The notes: generated from the letters alone by a model not told the origin. 64,000 nucleotides of DNA from Hoylesella marshii DSM 16973 = JCM 13450 (GCF_000146675.1 NZ_GL397214.1:1535356-1599355), one strand, 5' to 3'; shown: positions 26,504-35,966, counted from the stretch's first letter. Program-made: numbers and translations.

Positions 26504-26714
26504 GACGCGGCGCTTCGTAGCACATGCCGGAGGGTCAGACTTCCAACAAGAGCAGAGGCGTGCGACAGACGGCATCCGTTTCTTTTCATCATGATTCTCA
26601 TAATAACCATGCTTGTTTTGTCCACGCTTTGCTCTTCCTCTCGAAAGAAAGGCCGAACCACATTCAATATCTATGGAGAGAGACTCTTTCATTCACCATT
26701 CAAACATAAACAAA

Positions 26715-27854
26715 ATGATTTTTACCAACAACCTCATCACCTTAACATTGCTTGCTCTATGCAGTTTGCCTATATGTGCACAGCCGTCCGTCAGACAAGA
26801 TAACGTGGAAGTGCGCGTGGCCGCTAAGACTTTTAATGCCGCCAAGAGCTTTCTCGGAACAAAGATAAATGCCGACGACACATGGACAGACGTAGGAAAC
26901 ACCTTTACTCATAACCCCAATTTCAAAAGCCATGCTCAAAGAAATGTGCTGTGGTTTCCCGATTACCGGCTGCAACCTTTCCAATCTTCTGCCAAAGCTA
27001 AGGCGGCTGACCCGCAAGCCGATTCCAAAAAGATAGACAGAGGATTTACGCAAGACTACTCGCACATTCATGCCTTCTACGAACACCTCAGTAAATGGTA
27101 TTACCCGTATCAGCCGTATTACCACTACCGAGACTTCTATTGGATGCACAACGACGACGACAACAAACGGATGCTCACGGAGTTCAATCACTTTGCCAAA
27201 CAGGTGGTGGCCTCCACGGGGCGCCGTCCGGCAAAGTTCGCCTACCACGCCGTGACCCTGCCCGACGGTACCCATGCCCACGTACCCTACGATGAGCGGT
27301 TCCGCACGGCATGGACAGCACTCTACCTATCTAACCCCACCAGCATCAAAGCTTTCCAATACTATGCCATGACGCTCCTGTCTACCGACCCCATATTGGC
27401 TCATTGCTTCGAGAACGTAGCCCCTGCCGCGAAAGGTGGGAAGTACACAACTCCTCATCGAGAACAGTTTGAGAAGATGCGCACAAACAGAGACAAGATG
27501 ACACTCATCATGGCGGCCAACTACTTGAAATACGAAGACTTGTGCCAATTTATCCAACGCAACTTCCAACGCTTCGAGACGGCAGAGACCGCCTACGGTA
27601 AGCTGTTGGCCGGCTGGGTAGGTCACGTGACCTATCAGAATGTATTCAAAAACCACCGTAACCACAAGGAAGACAGCGCAGAAGTGCAAACGTTCAACCG
27701 CCTTGACGCAGCTTTCCTGAAAGGTTATCCGGCTTTACGCGACCAATTAGCGAAAGAGACCGGTCTATGGTCTGCTCCTGTCGCCGATACCAAGTGCTCC
27801 GCCACAGAGAAGAAATGGCCTGTGGGCAAGCGTGGCAAGGGACGTCGCCGGTAA
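26715..27854 (+). CDS. Exported YEHL/QPYY-motif protein
   Basis: 379 residues from the ATG at 26715, chosen because it opens a clean signal peptide (LITLTLLALCSLPICAQ); an upstream in-frame ATG at 26613 would add a non-coding-looking stretch. The motif HAFYEHLSKWYYPYQPYYHY near residue 120 matches a motif in the frameshifted gene at 23424, and overall order is similar (helical, aromatic-rich, KMTLIMAANYLKYEDL). The C-terminus is very basic (GKRGKGRRR). Family not recognised; likely periplasmic or surface. Confidence 0.7.
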   Translation: MIFTNNLITLTLLALCSLPICAQPSVRQDNVEVRVAAKTFNAAKSFLGTKINADDTWTDVGNTFTHNPNFKSHAQRNVLWFPDYRLQPFQSSAKAKAADPQADSKKIDRGFTQDYSHIHAFYEHLSKWYYPYQPYYHYRDFYWMHNDDDNKRMLTEFNHFAKQVVASTGRRPAKFAYHAVTLPDGTHAHVPYDERFRTAWTALYLSNPTSIKAFQYYAMTLLSTDPILAHCFENVAPAAKGGKYTTPHREQFEKMRTNRDKMTLIMAANYLKYEDLCQFIQRNFQRFETAETAYGKLLAGWVGHVTYQNVFKNHRNHKEDSAEVQTFNRLDAAFLKGYPALRDQLAKETGLWSAPVADTKCSATEKKWPVGKRGKGRRR

Positions 27855-28114
27855 CAAACGTCTACGGGCAGTTGTCGGAAGGAGAAACGTCTCCGTCGGC
27901 AATGGAGGCGCAGATGGCAACAAGATTGCTTTTTTCATCATCATTTTCCCTAAATTCCTCTTTCGCAGTCTCGTTACGCCATTCCTCCTTCCGCAATTTG
28001 CCCTTCATTAGAGATATTTCATTTTATTCGTTTTTATTCATTTGTTTCGGCAATTACAGACTAAAGCGTTGCCGCTTAGGCTAAAGTGATTGCTTTGTTT
28101 TCAAGTTAGTTTGT

Positions 28115-28152
28115 CCTCAAGGTCGCTGTGAAGCCATACCTTGAGGTTTTTT
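28115..28152 (+). terminator. Rho-independent terminator closing the paralogue array
   Basis: CCTCAAGGT (28115-28123) pairs with ACCTTGAGG (28138-28146) and is followed directly by TTTTTT. It lies between the array and the polysaccharide locus. Confidence 0.85.
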
Positions 28153-28224
28153 CATCCTCCCTCTATCCGTTTGTCACACACGCCAGCTCCGTCATTGTGG
28201 AGCACAACAATACCATATCATAAT

Positions 28225-28335
28225 GGTACGAGGTGTAATGTAAGCTCTGCAAGAGCGCAACATGTCAGTCCAGCGTGCAGCGCTGGGTAGATGATGTTCC
28301 CCTAAATGGAGCGCTGTAGGTGCGACAGAATCCCA
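28225..28335. repeat. Isolated REP-like element related to the 66-base array at 59.6 kb
   Basis: GCTCTGCAAGAGCGC, CCAGCGTGCAGCGCTGGG and GCGCTGTAGGTGCG follow one another and have the two-hairpin layout of the repeat downstream of the RAYT-type transposase. The minus-strand frame across it looks like a shadow. The rest of 27855-28553 has no gene that I can support. Confidence 0.55.
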
Positions 28336-28553
28336 CAACCGATGCGATTTGCTGTGAGAAAGGTTGCCGATCCATCCACATAAAACGCCATCCGTACGCG
28401 GTACAAACGGCATCTGTACAGAGAACGAATGCGGACTTATCATCCGTAACTTTACGACCTTAAACTCCCAATCGGTCATGAGCGGCTGTACCGATTGGGG
28501 GTTGAACGGGGAGGAATCGGCATGTTAAAGTAAGTAAATAGGAATATCGGTCA

Positions 28554-29345
28554 ATGGAAAATGCGTATTTTCGCAAGAAAATACAGGCAGCGATGCACGA
28601 AAATATAGCTCCAAGACCCGCACGAGGTGGAGAACACATTGCCATCATCCTCTCAGGAGGTATTGGCTCGCGTATGGGAACAGACCGTCCCAAGCAGTAC
28701 ATTGAGGTGCAGGGTCGTCCTATTATCGCCTATGCCATCGACGCCTTTGCTCGGCGCAACGACATAGGTCGGATTGTGGTCGTGGTCGCCAATGAATGGA
28801 AATCCTACGTGGAAGCCGCGTTGCAGCACGTAAAGCAGCCCATTGCCTACGCATCGCCCGGGGCAACCCGCCAACTTTCCGTCTTCAACGGGCTGGAGGT
28901 GTGCCGGACGCAAGGATGTGCAGACAATGCCATCGTTATCATCCACGATGCTGCACGTCCGCTCCTCGGTGCCGACATCATAGACCGTTGCATCGCCGGC
29001 ATTGAGGAAGGCTACGACGGTGTGCTACCCGTCGTGCGCGTGAAAGATACCATCTACCAAAGCGAAGATGGGAAAACCATCAGTCGCCTGCTGAACCGGC
29101 AGCAACTCTTTGCCGGGCAAGCCCCCGAAAGTTTCAGGTTAAAACCTTATTATGACCTGCACACAAGGATAAGCCCAAACGAATTGTTACGCATCAACGG
29201 CAGTTCGGAAGTAGCCATACTTGGCGGATTACGGGTGAAGATAGTAGAAGGGTCGGAGCGTAACTTCAAGATTACCACCCCCGAAGACCTGTCTCACTTC
29301 CGCCAGCTATTGGAAAGCGAGACCGGCGATACGGCCATGCGATAA
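28554..29345 (+). CDS. IspD/TarI family cytidylyltransferase, probably pentitol-5-phosphate cytidylyltransferase
   Basis: 263 residues; the second ATG (28593) is an alternative start. It has the nucleotide-binding motif LSGGIGSRMGTDRPKQY, the HDAARPL segment, VRVKDTI and the C-terminal FKITTPEDL, all typical of the IspD/TarI family. These enzymes join CTP and a polyol phosphate to give a CDP-polyol. Immediately downstream are a polyol dehydrogenase and a pentulose-phosphate epimerase, the set expected for a CDP-pentitol (ribitol, arabinitol or xylitol) rather than for isoprenoid synthesis. It opens the surface-polysaccharide locus. Housekeeping IspD remains an alternative. Confidence 0.8.
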   Translation: MENAYFRKKIQAAMHENIAPRPARGGEHIAIILSGGIGSRMGTDRPKQYIEVQGRPIIAYAIDAFARRNDIGRIVVVVANEWKSYVEAALQHVKQPIAYASPGATRQLSVFNGLEVCRTQGCADNAIVIIHDAARPLLGADIIDRCIAGIEEGYDGVLPVVRVKDTIYQSEDGKTISRLLNRQQLFAGQAPESFRLKPYYDLHTRISPNELLRINGSSEVAILGGLRVKIVEGSERNFKITTPEDLSHFRQLLESETGDTAMR

Positions 29346-29454
29346 CGTCGGCTCTGCAGGCGACCGTTCCCTCCCTGCCCTCCGCGGCAGTCGCCATGGG
29401 GAGAAAAAGAGGAACAACCTGCCGCAAAGAGGGGCGCAGTTTCAACATACAAGC

Positions 29455-30501
29455 ATGAAAGCAAACGTTTTATACCATATCGGAGACCTACGCTATACCG
29501 ATGTAGCCCTACCGGAGCTGCACGACGGCGAGGCACTCGTGCGCGTCCGAGCCTGCGGTATTTGCGGGTCAGACGTGGCACGCGTTTTCACGACCGGTAC
29601 TTACCATTTTCCCACCATCATAGGCCACGAGTTTTCAGGCGAGGTCGTCGAAACATACTCTGCGGCAGACGCAGAGTGGGTAGGCCGGCGCGTATCTGTT
29701 TTCCCCCTGATACCTTGTCGTCACTGCGATGCCTGTCACCACGGGCAGTACGAGATGTGCACTTGCTATAACTATCTTGGCTCGCGCACAGATGGTGGTT
29801 TTGCCGAATACGTAGCCGTGCCCGTATGGAATCTCTTTCGGCTTCCCGACAGCGTATCCTACGAAGAGGGTGCCATGATGGAGCCGGCTGCTGTGGCCAT
29901 GCATGCCTTGAAGATAGCCCGCGTCGGCATGGGCGATACCGTAGCCATCACCGGTCCGGGAACCATCGGCATGATTCTGACGCAACTCATTCAACGAATC
30001 GGCGGTACGAAAGCGGTGTTGATAGGACGCACACAGGCGAAGTTAGACTATGCTCGGCGTATAGGCATCCGGCATGTATGCAACTCCGGAACCGAACATG
30101 TGGCAGATAGGGTCGGTCAACTCACCGGAGGGCGTGGAGCAGACATCGCTATCGAGGGCACAGGAGCCAGTGAGCCGATGAACCTCTGTCTGAATCTGGT
30201 ACGGAGTGAAGGCCGCATCGTGGCCATGGGCAATCCGCAAGGCGACATGCTGTTTCGCAAAGATGCCTATTGGAAATTGCTAAGAAAACAACTCACTCTT
30301 CGGGGCACATGGAACTCCACCTATGGACTCGGCCGCGACGATTGGCAGGATATATCGGCATTGCTCGCCGAGGGAGCACTGAACCTGCGGGGACTCATCA
30401 CCCATCGGTTACCCCTCGCCGAGCTACAACAGGGGCTGTCGCTCATGCGCGATGCCGCAGTCTACACGAACAAAGTAATGATTGTCGATGAACAAGGATA
30501 G
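29455..30501 (+). CDS. Zinc-dependent polyol dehydrogenase, TarJ/GatD-like
   Basis: 348 residues of the medium-chain dehydrogenase family. The catalytic zinc ligands are in ACGICGSDV and GHEFSGEV. The structural zinc cysteines are in PCRHCDACHHGQYEMC. The NAD(P)-binding Rossmann motif is VAITGPGTIGMILTQL near residue 165. Such enzymes interconvert a ketose phosphate and a pentitol or hexitol phosphate. Between a CDP-polyol synthase gene and an epimerase gene it most likely reduces a pentulose-5-phosphate. Its end overlaps the next gene by 20 bases, indicating coupled translation. Confidence 0.85.
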   Translation: MKANVLYHIGDLRYTDVALPELHDGEALVRVRACGICGSDVARVFTTGTYHFPTIIGHEFSGEVVETYSAADAEWVGRRVSVFPLIPCRHCDACHHGQYEMCTCYNYLGSRTDGGFAEYVAVPVWNLFRLPDSVSYEEGAMMEPAAVAMHALKIARVGMGDTVAITGPGTIGMILTQLIQRIGGTKAVLIGRTQAKLDYARRIGIRHVCNSGTEHVADRVGQLTGGRGADIAIEGTGASEPMNLCLNLVRSEGRIVAMGNPQGDMLFRKDAYWKLLRKQLTLRGTWNSTYGLGRDDWQDISALLAEGALNLRGLITHRLPLAELQQGLSLMRDAAVYTNKVMIVDEQG

Positions 30502-31165
30502 GAAAAACAAACTCTCGGTGTCGCTCATGTGTGCAGACCTGATGAATTTAGAGCGAGACATCCGCCGGTTGGAAAGGTTGAACGTGGACTACCTGCATGT
30601 AGACATCATGGATGCGAAGTTCGTACCGAACCTTACTTTCGGGCCGGACACCGTGAACAGCATCCGGTGCATCAGCCACCTGCCCCTCGATATCCACCTA
30701 CTGATGGAACATCCGAGCGTGATTATCAGGTCGGTGGATATACGGGAAGGCGACATCGTGACCCTGCACCACGAATGCAAGGACAGCATGTTGGAAAACA
30801 TCGCATTCATCAAGCAGCGGCATGCTTTGGTGGGTCTGGCACTCAACCCCGACACCTCAATAGAGGAAGCACGCAAGTATCTGCCCTATACGGATGTGGT
30901 GTTGCTGATGCTCATTGTACCAGGGTTTGCCGGCTCAACCATGATTCACGGCATCATGGACAAGGTGAGGAAAACGCGCGAATACTTGGAAAAGAAAGGT
31001 TACGACAACATACGGATAGCCGTGGACGGCAGCGTGAGCCACGAAAAGGCCGAAATGATGGCCGCGATGGGGGCAAGCGTGTTTATAGGAGGTACGGCCG
31101 GCGTGTTCATCAAAGGCAAGGAGATAGAGGAAACCGTGCCGCTGTTTTATCGAGCGATACGATGA
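30482..31165 (+). CDS. Ribulose-phosphate 3-epimerase family protein
   Basis: 227 residues, a TIM-barrel of the Rpe type. Seen are VSLMCADLMNLERDI, the metal/catalytic HVDIMDAKFVPNLTFGPD, LDIHLLMEHP, TLHHECKD, the phosphate-binding VPGFAGSTM, and IAVDGSVSHEKA with FIGGTAGVF. It would interconvert ribulose-5-phosphate and xylulose-5-phosphate, or a related ketose phosphate. The position suggests it feeds the dehydrogenase and cytidylyltransferase upstream, so it is probably a pathway-specific copy rather than the housekeeping rpe. Confidence 0.85.
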   Translation: MSMNKDRKNKLSVSLMCADLMNLERDIRRLERLNVDYLHVDIMDAKFVPNLTFGPDTVNSIRCISHLPLDIHLLMEHPSVIIRSVDIREGDIVTLHHECKDSMLENIAFIKQRHALVGLALNPDTSIEEARKYLPYTDVVLLMLIVPGFAGSTMIHGIMDKVRKTREYLEKKGYDNIRIAVDGSVSHEKAEMMAAMGASVFIGGTAGVFIKGKEIEETVPLFYRAIR

Positions 31166-31348
31166 TACGCAACAGCAAAAACCACCGCCCATGTAGGCTG
31201 ATGCACCCCAAGCCCCAAGAAGGTAGTAGATGACAAGGCGATCGTTTAGAAGTGGCAATCTTCGCCAAACCTGTTGAGAAAAGGGAAAGAATGAGGGTAT
31301 AAGGGGCATAAAATAAGTTAATAAGGTTATAGGTTGAAGAAATTTGTT

Positions 31349-31356
31349 TATTTTTG
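31349..31356 (+). promoter_or_regulatory. Candidate -7 box ahead of a structured leader or ncRNA
   Basis: TATTTTTG matches TAnnTTTG. It lies 400 bases upstream of the UDP-galactopyranose mutase start, just before a GC-rich structured stretch. No good -33 TTG was seen. Confidence 0.45.
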
Positions 31357-31363
31357 CAAACAT

Positions 31364-31625
31364 ATCACATAGGTCTACACCGATTTGTACAACTCTGCGG
31401 GCAGGAAAGTCGCCCTAAGGCGGAGGAGTGGATGGGTGGGGAAAGTGCATCTTTCCTTTACTTTTCTGTCGTTTCAGCAAGATAGAAGAGGAGGAGAGAT
31501 TGTAGAGAGACGGCATAGAGGAACCGTCTTGTCGGTGACACTACCCCGCACAAGAGCAAAGAGGTTGCCTGCCCGATATGCTTTGCCATCCGCTCATCTC
31601 AGACAAGACCAAGCTCGCGAGTCAT
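31364..31625 (+). ncRNA. Candidate structured RNA or long 5' leader of the glf operon
   Basis: The 595-base gap 31166-31760 has no convincing protein gene; the 80-residue frame at 31385 has Arg-rich non-coding character. The stretch starts just after a -7 box. CGGGCAGG (about 31397) can pair with CCTGCCCG (about 31567) across 165 bases, and the interior can form GTGGGG/CCCCGC, GGAAAG/CTTTCC and GACGG/CCGTC stems. This could be a separate small RNA of 6S-like shape or a regulatory leader. I do not recognise a known family; it lacks RNase P signatures. Confidence 0.35.
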
Positions 31626-31760
31626 AAAAAATCAAAGTACAAAGAGATTGCTTACACAGAAAATCCGATGGAGATACCTCAATAAGGCTTCTTTCTGCAA
31701 ACTGTCATGCAACCGGCATCCCCATCGGGAATCGATTCACAAACCATTATCTGTATACCC

Positions 31761-32912
31761 ATGAAAAGTAAGACATACGACTATCTGATAGTCGGTGCGG
31801 GACTTTTTGGTGCGACATACGCCTATTTCGCACGGAAAGCAGGGAAGAAATGCCTCGTTATAGACAAACGGCCACACCTCGGGGGGAACATCCATTGCCA
31901 CGAAGTGGCAGGTATTCACGTGCATCAATACGGGGCGCATATCTTTCACACGTCGAACAAACGGGTATGGGAGTTCGTCACATCGCTGGTGGAATTCAAC
32001 CGCTATACCAATTCGCCCGTAGCCCACTATCGGGGGAAGCTGTACAACCTGCCTTTCAATATGAATACGTTCTACCAAATGTGGGATGTCACCACTCCCG
32101 AAGAGGCATACGCGAAGTTAGAAGAACAGCGTGCAGAGGCTGTGGAAAACATGAGGATGGCCGGTGCGATAGAGCCTCGGAACCTCGAAGAGCAGGCGCA
32201 GTTGCTCATAGGAAAAGACATCTACGAGCGCCTCATCAAGGGCTATACGGAAAAGCAATGGGGGCGGCGATGCACAGACTTGCCGGCTTTCATCATCAAA
32301 CGTCTGCCCGTGCGCATGGTATTCGACAATAACTACTTCAACGACCGGTACCAAGGCATCCCTATAGGGGGGTATAATCGACTCATCGATGCGTTGCTTG
32401 AGGGAGTGGAAACACGTGTGGAGGCAGACTTTTTCACCGACAGGCAAGCTTGGGAGGCCATGGCCGACAAGATTGTGTTTACGGGGAAAATAGACGAGTA
32501 TTACAACTATCGGTTCGGAAAGTTAGAGTATCGCACGGTACGCTTTGAGCAGGAAACACTCGACATGCCGAACTATCAGGGTAATGCTGTGGTCAATTAT
32601 ACCGATGCGGAGGTACCTTTTACCCGCATCATTGAGCATAAACACTTTGAAATGTTCGGCGCAGAGGTTTACGAAACGCCCGAGACGGTGATTTCGCGCG
32701 AGTATTCCACGGAATGGAAAGAGGGCATGGAACCCTATTACCCCGTGAATGACAACCGCAACACAGCCCTCTACAAACAATATGAAGCACTGACACGGTC
32801 AGAGGAAAATGTGGTTTTCGGTGGCAGATTGGCTGAATATAAATACTATGACATGGCTCCTATCGTGGAAAAAGTGATGGGGCTATGGCCAGAAAGTTCG
32901 CAAGAGGTATAG
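31761..32912 (+). CDS. glf: UDP-galactopyranose mutase
   Basis: 383 residues from the ATG at 31761, preferred over an upstream in-frame ATG at 31707 because MKSKTYDYLIVGAGLFG places the FAD Rossmann motif at the N-terminus as in the family. Other signatures are LVIDKRPHLGGN, QYGAHIFHTS, YTEKQWGR and, near the C-terminus, FGGRLAEYKYYDM. The enzyme converts UDP-galactopyranose to UDP-galactofuranose, so the polysaccharide probably contains Galf. Confidence 0.95.
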   Translation: MKSKTYDYLIVGAGLFGATYAYFARKAGKKCLVIDKRPHLGGNIHCHEVAGIHVHQYGAHIFHTSNKRVWEFVTSLVEFNRYTNSPVAHYRGKLYNLPFNMNTFYQMWDVTTPEEAYAKLEEQRAEAVENMRMAGAIEPRNLEEQAQLLIGKDIYERLIKGYTEKQWGRRCTDLPAFIIKRLPVRMVFDNNYFNDRYQGIPIGGYNRLIDALLEGVETRVEADFFTDRQAWEAMADKIVFTGKIDEYYNYRFGKLEYRTVRFEQETLDMPNYQGNAVVNYTDAEVPFTRIIEHKHFEMFGAEVYETPETVISREYSTEWKEGMEPYYPVNDNRNTALYKQYEALTRSEENVVFGGRLAEYKYYDMAPIVEKVMGLWPESSQEV

Positions 32913-32977
32913 GAATCGTTGGCTCATCTGCAGGAAACGAAGTGTTGGCAATGATAGCATAAAGTATAGAATTTTCT

Positions 32978-34060
32978 ATGAAAGAGCAACTCATCAACTC
33001 GAAATGTAATGATATCACGATAGCTAAAGGTATCGGTATCATGTTGATGGTTGTAGGTCATTCCGATTCTGTAGCCTTTCTTCATTACTTTATCTATTAT
33101 TTCCACATGCCTCTTTTCTTCTTCTGCAGCGGCTTCTTTTTCAATAGGAAAACGTCCGTCTATGAGTTCACAAAGAAAAGAATCAAGGGTTTGTATCTCC
33201 CTTATGTGAAATGGACATTATGCATATTCTTACTGCATAACATGTTCTATACTCTAAATATCTATAATGAGGCGTTTGGTACCTCGCCTTATTCCTCAAC
33301 GTACTTCGGTCTCCATGATTTCAAGCACTATATTATCCCGCTTTTCATCAATATGAATGGAAGTATCACAAGGATTTTAGGGGGATTTTGGTTTATAAAG
33401 GTATTGCTGTGGAGTGCTATCATCGTGAGGTTGATAGGCAGATTAACGACATCTAAAGAGCGTGTAGTGGGACTGATTTTGGGCTTTGCTATCATAGCAG
33501 TAGTATCTCGTAAGTACAGCATCAACATTCCGGTGATAGAAGATATATCCATTGTCTGCTTAGGCATTGTGTTCTACTTGTGCGGTTATTATTGGAAGAA
33601 CAAAACACAAAAAAAACAAAACTTCCGTTATTTTAACAGTCTAATACTGTTAGGCACTCTGTCCCTCCTTGCACTGAGCTTTATATGGCCGGCATCTATG
33701 TTCTGTGATTATCTGATGATCTTTCCTTATGTGGGCGTTGCGCTCATAGGTATTTATATCGTTTTGGGGGTCTCGGCTTATTTAGACCGAAGGAAGCCCC
33801 GGCTATTGTACTATATAGGAAATAACACATTGACCATCTTGGGGCTTCACTTCTTGGCATTCAAGATTGTGGCACTCATCCAAATCTATTACTATCACCT
33901 CGATTTTACCTATCTTGCCAAGTTCCCCGTTGCATGGAGCGGGCAAGATGGTGGGTGGTGGATACTCTATTCCATAACGGGCATTGCCATCCCTGTGGGT
34001 ATAAAATGTATTTATGATAGGATAAGGAACCAAACTGCGAAGTGTCTCAATGCGACTTAG
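32978..34060 (+). CDS. Acyltransferase 3 family membrane protein
   Basis: 360 residues with about ten hydrophobic segments. The start, NDITIAKGIGIMLMVVGHSD, followed by YYFHMPLFFFCSGFFF, carries the conserved His of the family (GHS). Such inner-membrane enzymes O-acylate sugars of surface polysaccharides, usually with acetyl groups from the cytoplasm. It lies 65 bases after glf and just before the amino-sugar genes; the acceptor is unknown. Confidence 0.85.
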   Translation: MKEQLINSKCNDITIAKGIGIMLMVVGHSDSVAFLHYFIYYFHMPLFFFCSGFFFNRKTSVYEFTKKRIKGLYLPYVKWTLCIFLLHNMFYTLNIYNEAFGTSPYSSTYFGLHDFKHYIIPLFINMNGSITRILGGFWFIKVLLWSAIIVRLIGRLTTSKERVVGLILGFAIIAVVSRKYSINIPVIEDISIVCLGIVFYLCGYYWKNKTQKKQNFRYFNSLILLGTLSLLALSFIWPASMFCDYLMIFPYVGVALIGIYIVLGVSAYLDRRKPRLLYYIGNNTLTILGLHFLAFKIVALIQIYYYHLDFTYLAKFPVAWSGQDGGWWILYSITGIAIPVGIKCIYDRIRNQTAKCLNAT

Positions 34061-34130
34061 AGGGTCGTAAAGACCTTTATCATCAATAAGGTGACGACTG
34101 AGTCACTGATACGACACAAACGAATCATTT

Positions 34131-35246
34131 ATGGACAAAAATCATATCATTACCGTAACATCGCCCTTGCTCCCCTCCCTCGATGAGTTCAACGACTTGC
34201 TGAAGGAGATTTGGGAAAGCAAATGGATTACCAACAATGGGACATTTCACCAACGATTAGAGGACGAACTGTGCAAGTATCTCGGCGTACCGTATATCAG
34301 TCTTTTCACCAATGGCACACTACCGCTGATAACTGCGCTTCAGGCCATGCATATTACAGGCGAAGTGATAACGACACCCTACAGTTTCGTGGCAACGACC
34401 CACGCCCTGTGGTGGAACGGTATCAAACCCGTATTTGTGGATATTGACCCGTGCACAGGTAACATTGACCCGAGTAAAATAGAGGCAGCCATCACACCGC
34501 GCACTACAGCCATCATGCCCGTACACGTCTACGGAAAACCCTGTGATGTGGAGGCCATCCAAGAGATAGCGGACAAGTATGGATTAAAAGTTATCTATGA
34601 TGCAGCTCACGCTTTCGGAGTAGAAGTAAACGGTAAGAGCATCATTAATGCTGGAGACATGGCCACGTTGAGCTTTCATGCCACAAAGGTGTATAACACG
34701 GTGGAGGGCGGCGCCCTTGTAATGCACGATGAAAAAACAAAAAAACGCATAGATTACCTGAAAAACTTTGGTTTTGCAGGTGAAACAGAAGTAGTCGCCC
34801 CGGGTATCAATAGTAAAATGGACGAAATTCGCTCGGCTTATGGACTGTTGAACCTTCGACAAGTAGATGCCGCTATTACCGCACGGCAGAAAGTGGCTAT
34901 TGCCTATCGTAAGGCCTTGCGCAACGTCGACGGCATTTCTTTCTGGAATGATATGCCCGGTGTCCGCCACAACTACAGTTACTTCCCCATCTTCATCGAT
35001 GCAGAAAAATATGGTATGACCCGCGATGAACTTTACATTAAAATGAGAGGAAAAGGCATCTGGGGACGCCGTTATTTCTATCCCCTAATAAGCGAATTCT
35101 CCACCTACCGTGGATTAGAAAGTGCCAATCCTACCAATCTTCCGCAAGCCACAAAGATGGCAAACAGCGTAATCTGCTTGCCGATGCATCACGCCTTGAG
35201 CGAAGAAGACATCCAAAGGACCACTGATTGTGTCACTAATATTTAA
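34131..35246 (+). CDS. DegT/DnrJ/EryC1 sugar aminotransferase, VioA/FdtB-like
   Basis: 371 residues. It shows the PLP-enzyme signatures SLFTNGTLPLITAL, TPYSFVATTHAL, PVHVYGKPCD, IYDAAHAFG and the lysine-bearing SFHATKVYNTVEGG. This last form is typical of enzymes that aminate dTDP-4-keto-6-deoxyhexoses, giving dTDP-viosamine or its galacto isomer. It opens a tight block with WbqC, GNAT, FkbH-type, MaoC-like, transketolase, SDR and ACP genes, so its amine is the likely site of acylation. No RmlA/RmlB gene is in the window; the nucleotide sugar must come from elsewhere. Confidence 0.9.
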   Translation: MDKNHIITVTSPLLPSLDEFNDLLKEIWESKWITNNGTFHQRLEDELCKYLGVPYISLFTNGTLPLITALQAMHITGEVITTPYSFVATTHALWWNGIKPVFVDIDPCTGNIDPSKIEAAITPRTTAIMPVHVYGKPCDVEAIQEIADKYGLKVIYDAAHAFGVEVNGKSIINAGDMATLSFHATKVYNTVEGGALVMHDEKTKKRIDYLKNFGFAGETEVVAPGINSKMDEIRSAYGLLNLRQVDAAITARQKVAIAYRKALRNVDGISFWNDMPGVRHNYSYFPIFIDAEKYGMTRDELYIKMRGKGIWGRRYFYPLISEFSTYRGLESANPTNLPQATKMANSVICLPMHHALSEEDIQRTTDCVTNI

Positions 35247-35251
35247 ATCTT

Positions 35252-35941
35252 ATGAAAGTAGGAATCATGCAGCCTTATTTTATGCCATATATCGGCTATT
35301 GGCAATTGATAAATGCTGTAGACAAATACGTTGTATATGATGACGTGAACTATATAAAAAAAGGTTGGATTAACCGAAATAATATCTTGGTTAATGGGGA
35401 GGGGAAACTGTTTACAGTTTCTTTAAAAGAGGCTTCACAGAACAAATTGATAAATGAAATAGATATCTGTGATGATTTTAGTAAGTTGTTGAAAACGCTT
35501 CATTTCTCTTACTCGAAAGCACCATACTATCATACTGTTGCAGAGCTGATGCAAAAGATATGTGCATTCCCAAATAAAAACTTAGCGGCTTTCTTATACA
35601 ATAGTATCCGAGAGGTATGTAATTATCTCAGCATAGATACTGAAATCGTGCTTTCTTCAGATATAGAAAAAGATAACTCGTTAAAGGGACAAGATAAAAT
35701 ATTGTATATATGCAAGCAATTAGATGCAACAGAGTATTATAATGCAATCGGGGGAAAAGAACTATATGATGAAGTGTCGTTTACAGCCAATAATATCAAA
35801 CTATCCTTTTTAAGGACAGAATTTAAAGAGTATTCACAGTTTGAACACCCATTTATCAAAGGATTATCTATCATTGATATGCTGATGTTCAATTCGGTTG
35901 AAGAGATGCAAAAGCATTTAAATTATTATGTTTTAGAATAA
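35252..35941 (+). CDS. WbqC family protein
   Basis: 229 residues with the characteristic N-terminus VGIMQPYFMPYIGYWQLI and the following YVVYDDVNYIKKGWINRN. WbqC-type proteins are common in O-antigen and capsule loci, but I know of no firmly established reaction; a role in sugar N-acylation or a related transfer has been suspected. It starts 6 bases after the aminotransferase. From here to 41.5 kb the DNA is clearly more AT-rich than upstream, a sign of separate origin. Confidence 0.85.
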   Translation: MKVGIMQPYFMPYIGYWQLINAVDKYVVYDDVNYIKKGWINRNNILVNGEGKLFTVSLKEASQNKLINEIDICDDFSKLLKTLHFSYSKAPYYHTVAELMQKICAFPNKNLAAFLYNSIREVCNYLSIDTEIVLSSDIEKDNSLKGQDKILYICKQLDATEYYNAIGGKELYDEVSFTANNIKLSFLRTEFKEYSQFEHPFIKGLSIIDMLMFNSVEEMQKHLNYYVLE

Positions 35942-35966
35942 GGCTATAAAATAATTATTTAAGACA

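Noticed and set aside
28192..28479. Minus-strand 95-residue frame upstream of the cytidylyltransferase gene
   Set aside because: It covers a REP-like element and has no coding character or recognised motif.
31364..31625. RNase P RNA
   Set aside because: AGGAAAGUC looked suggestive, but the conserved ACAGAAA/AAACCGCC and 3' core motifs are absent.
31385..31627. 80-residue frame in the gap before glf
   Set aside because: Arg-rich, no recognisable domain and no coding signature; the stretch fits a structured RNA better.
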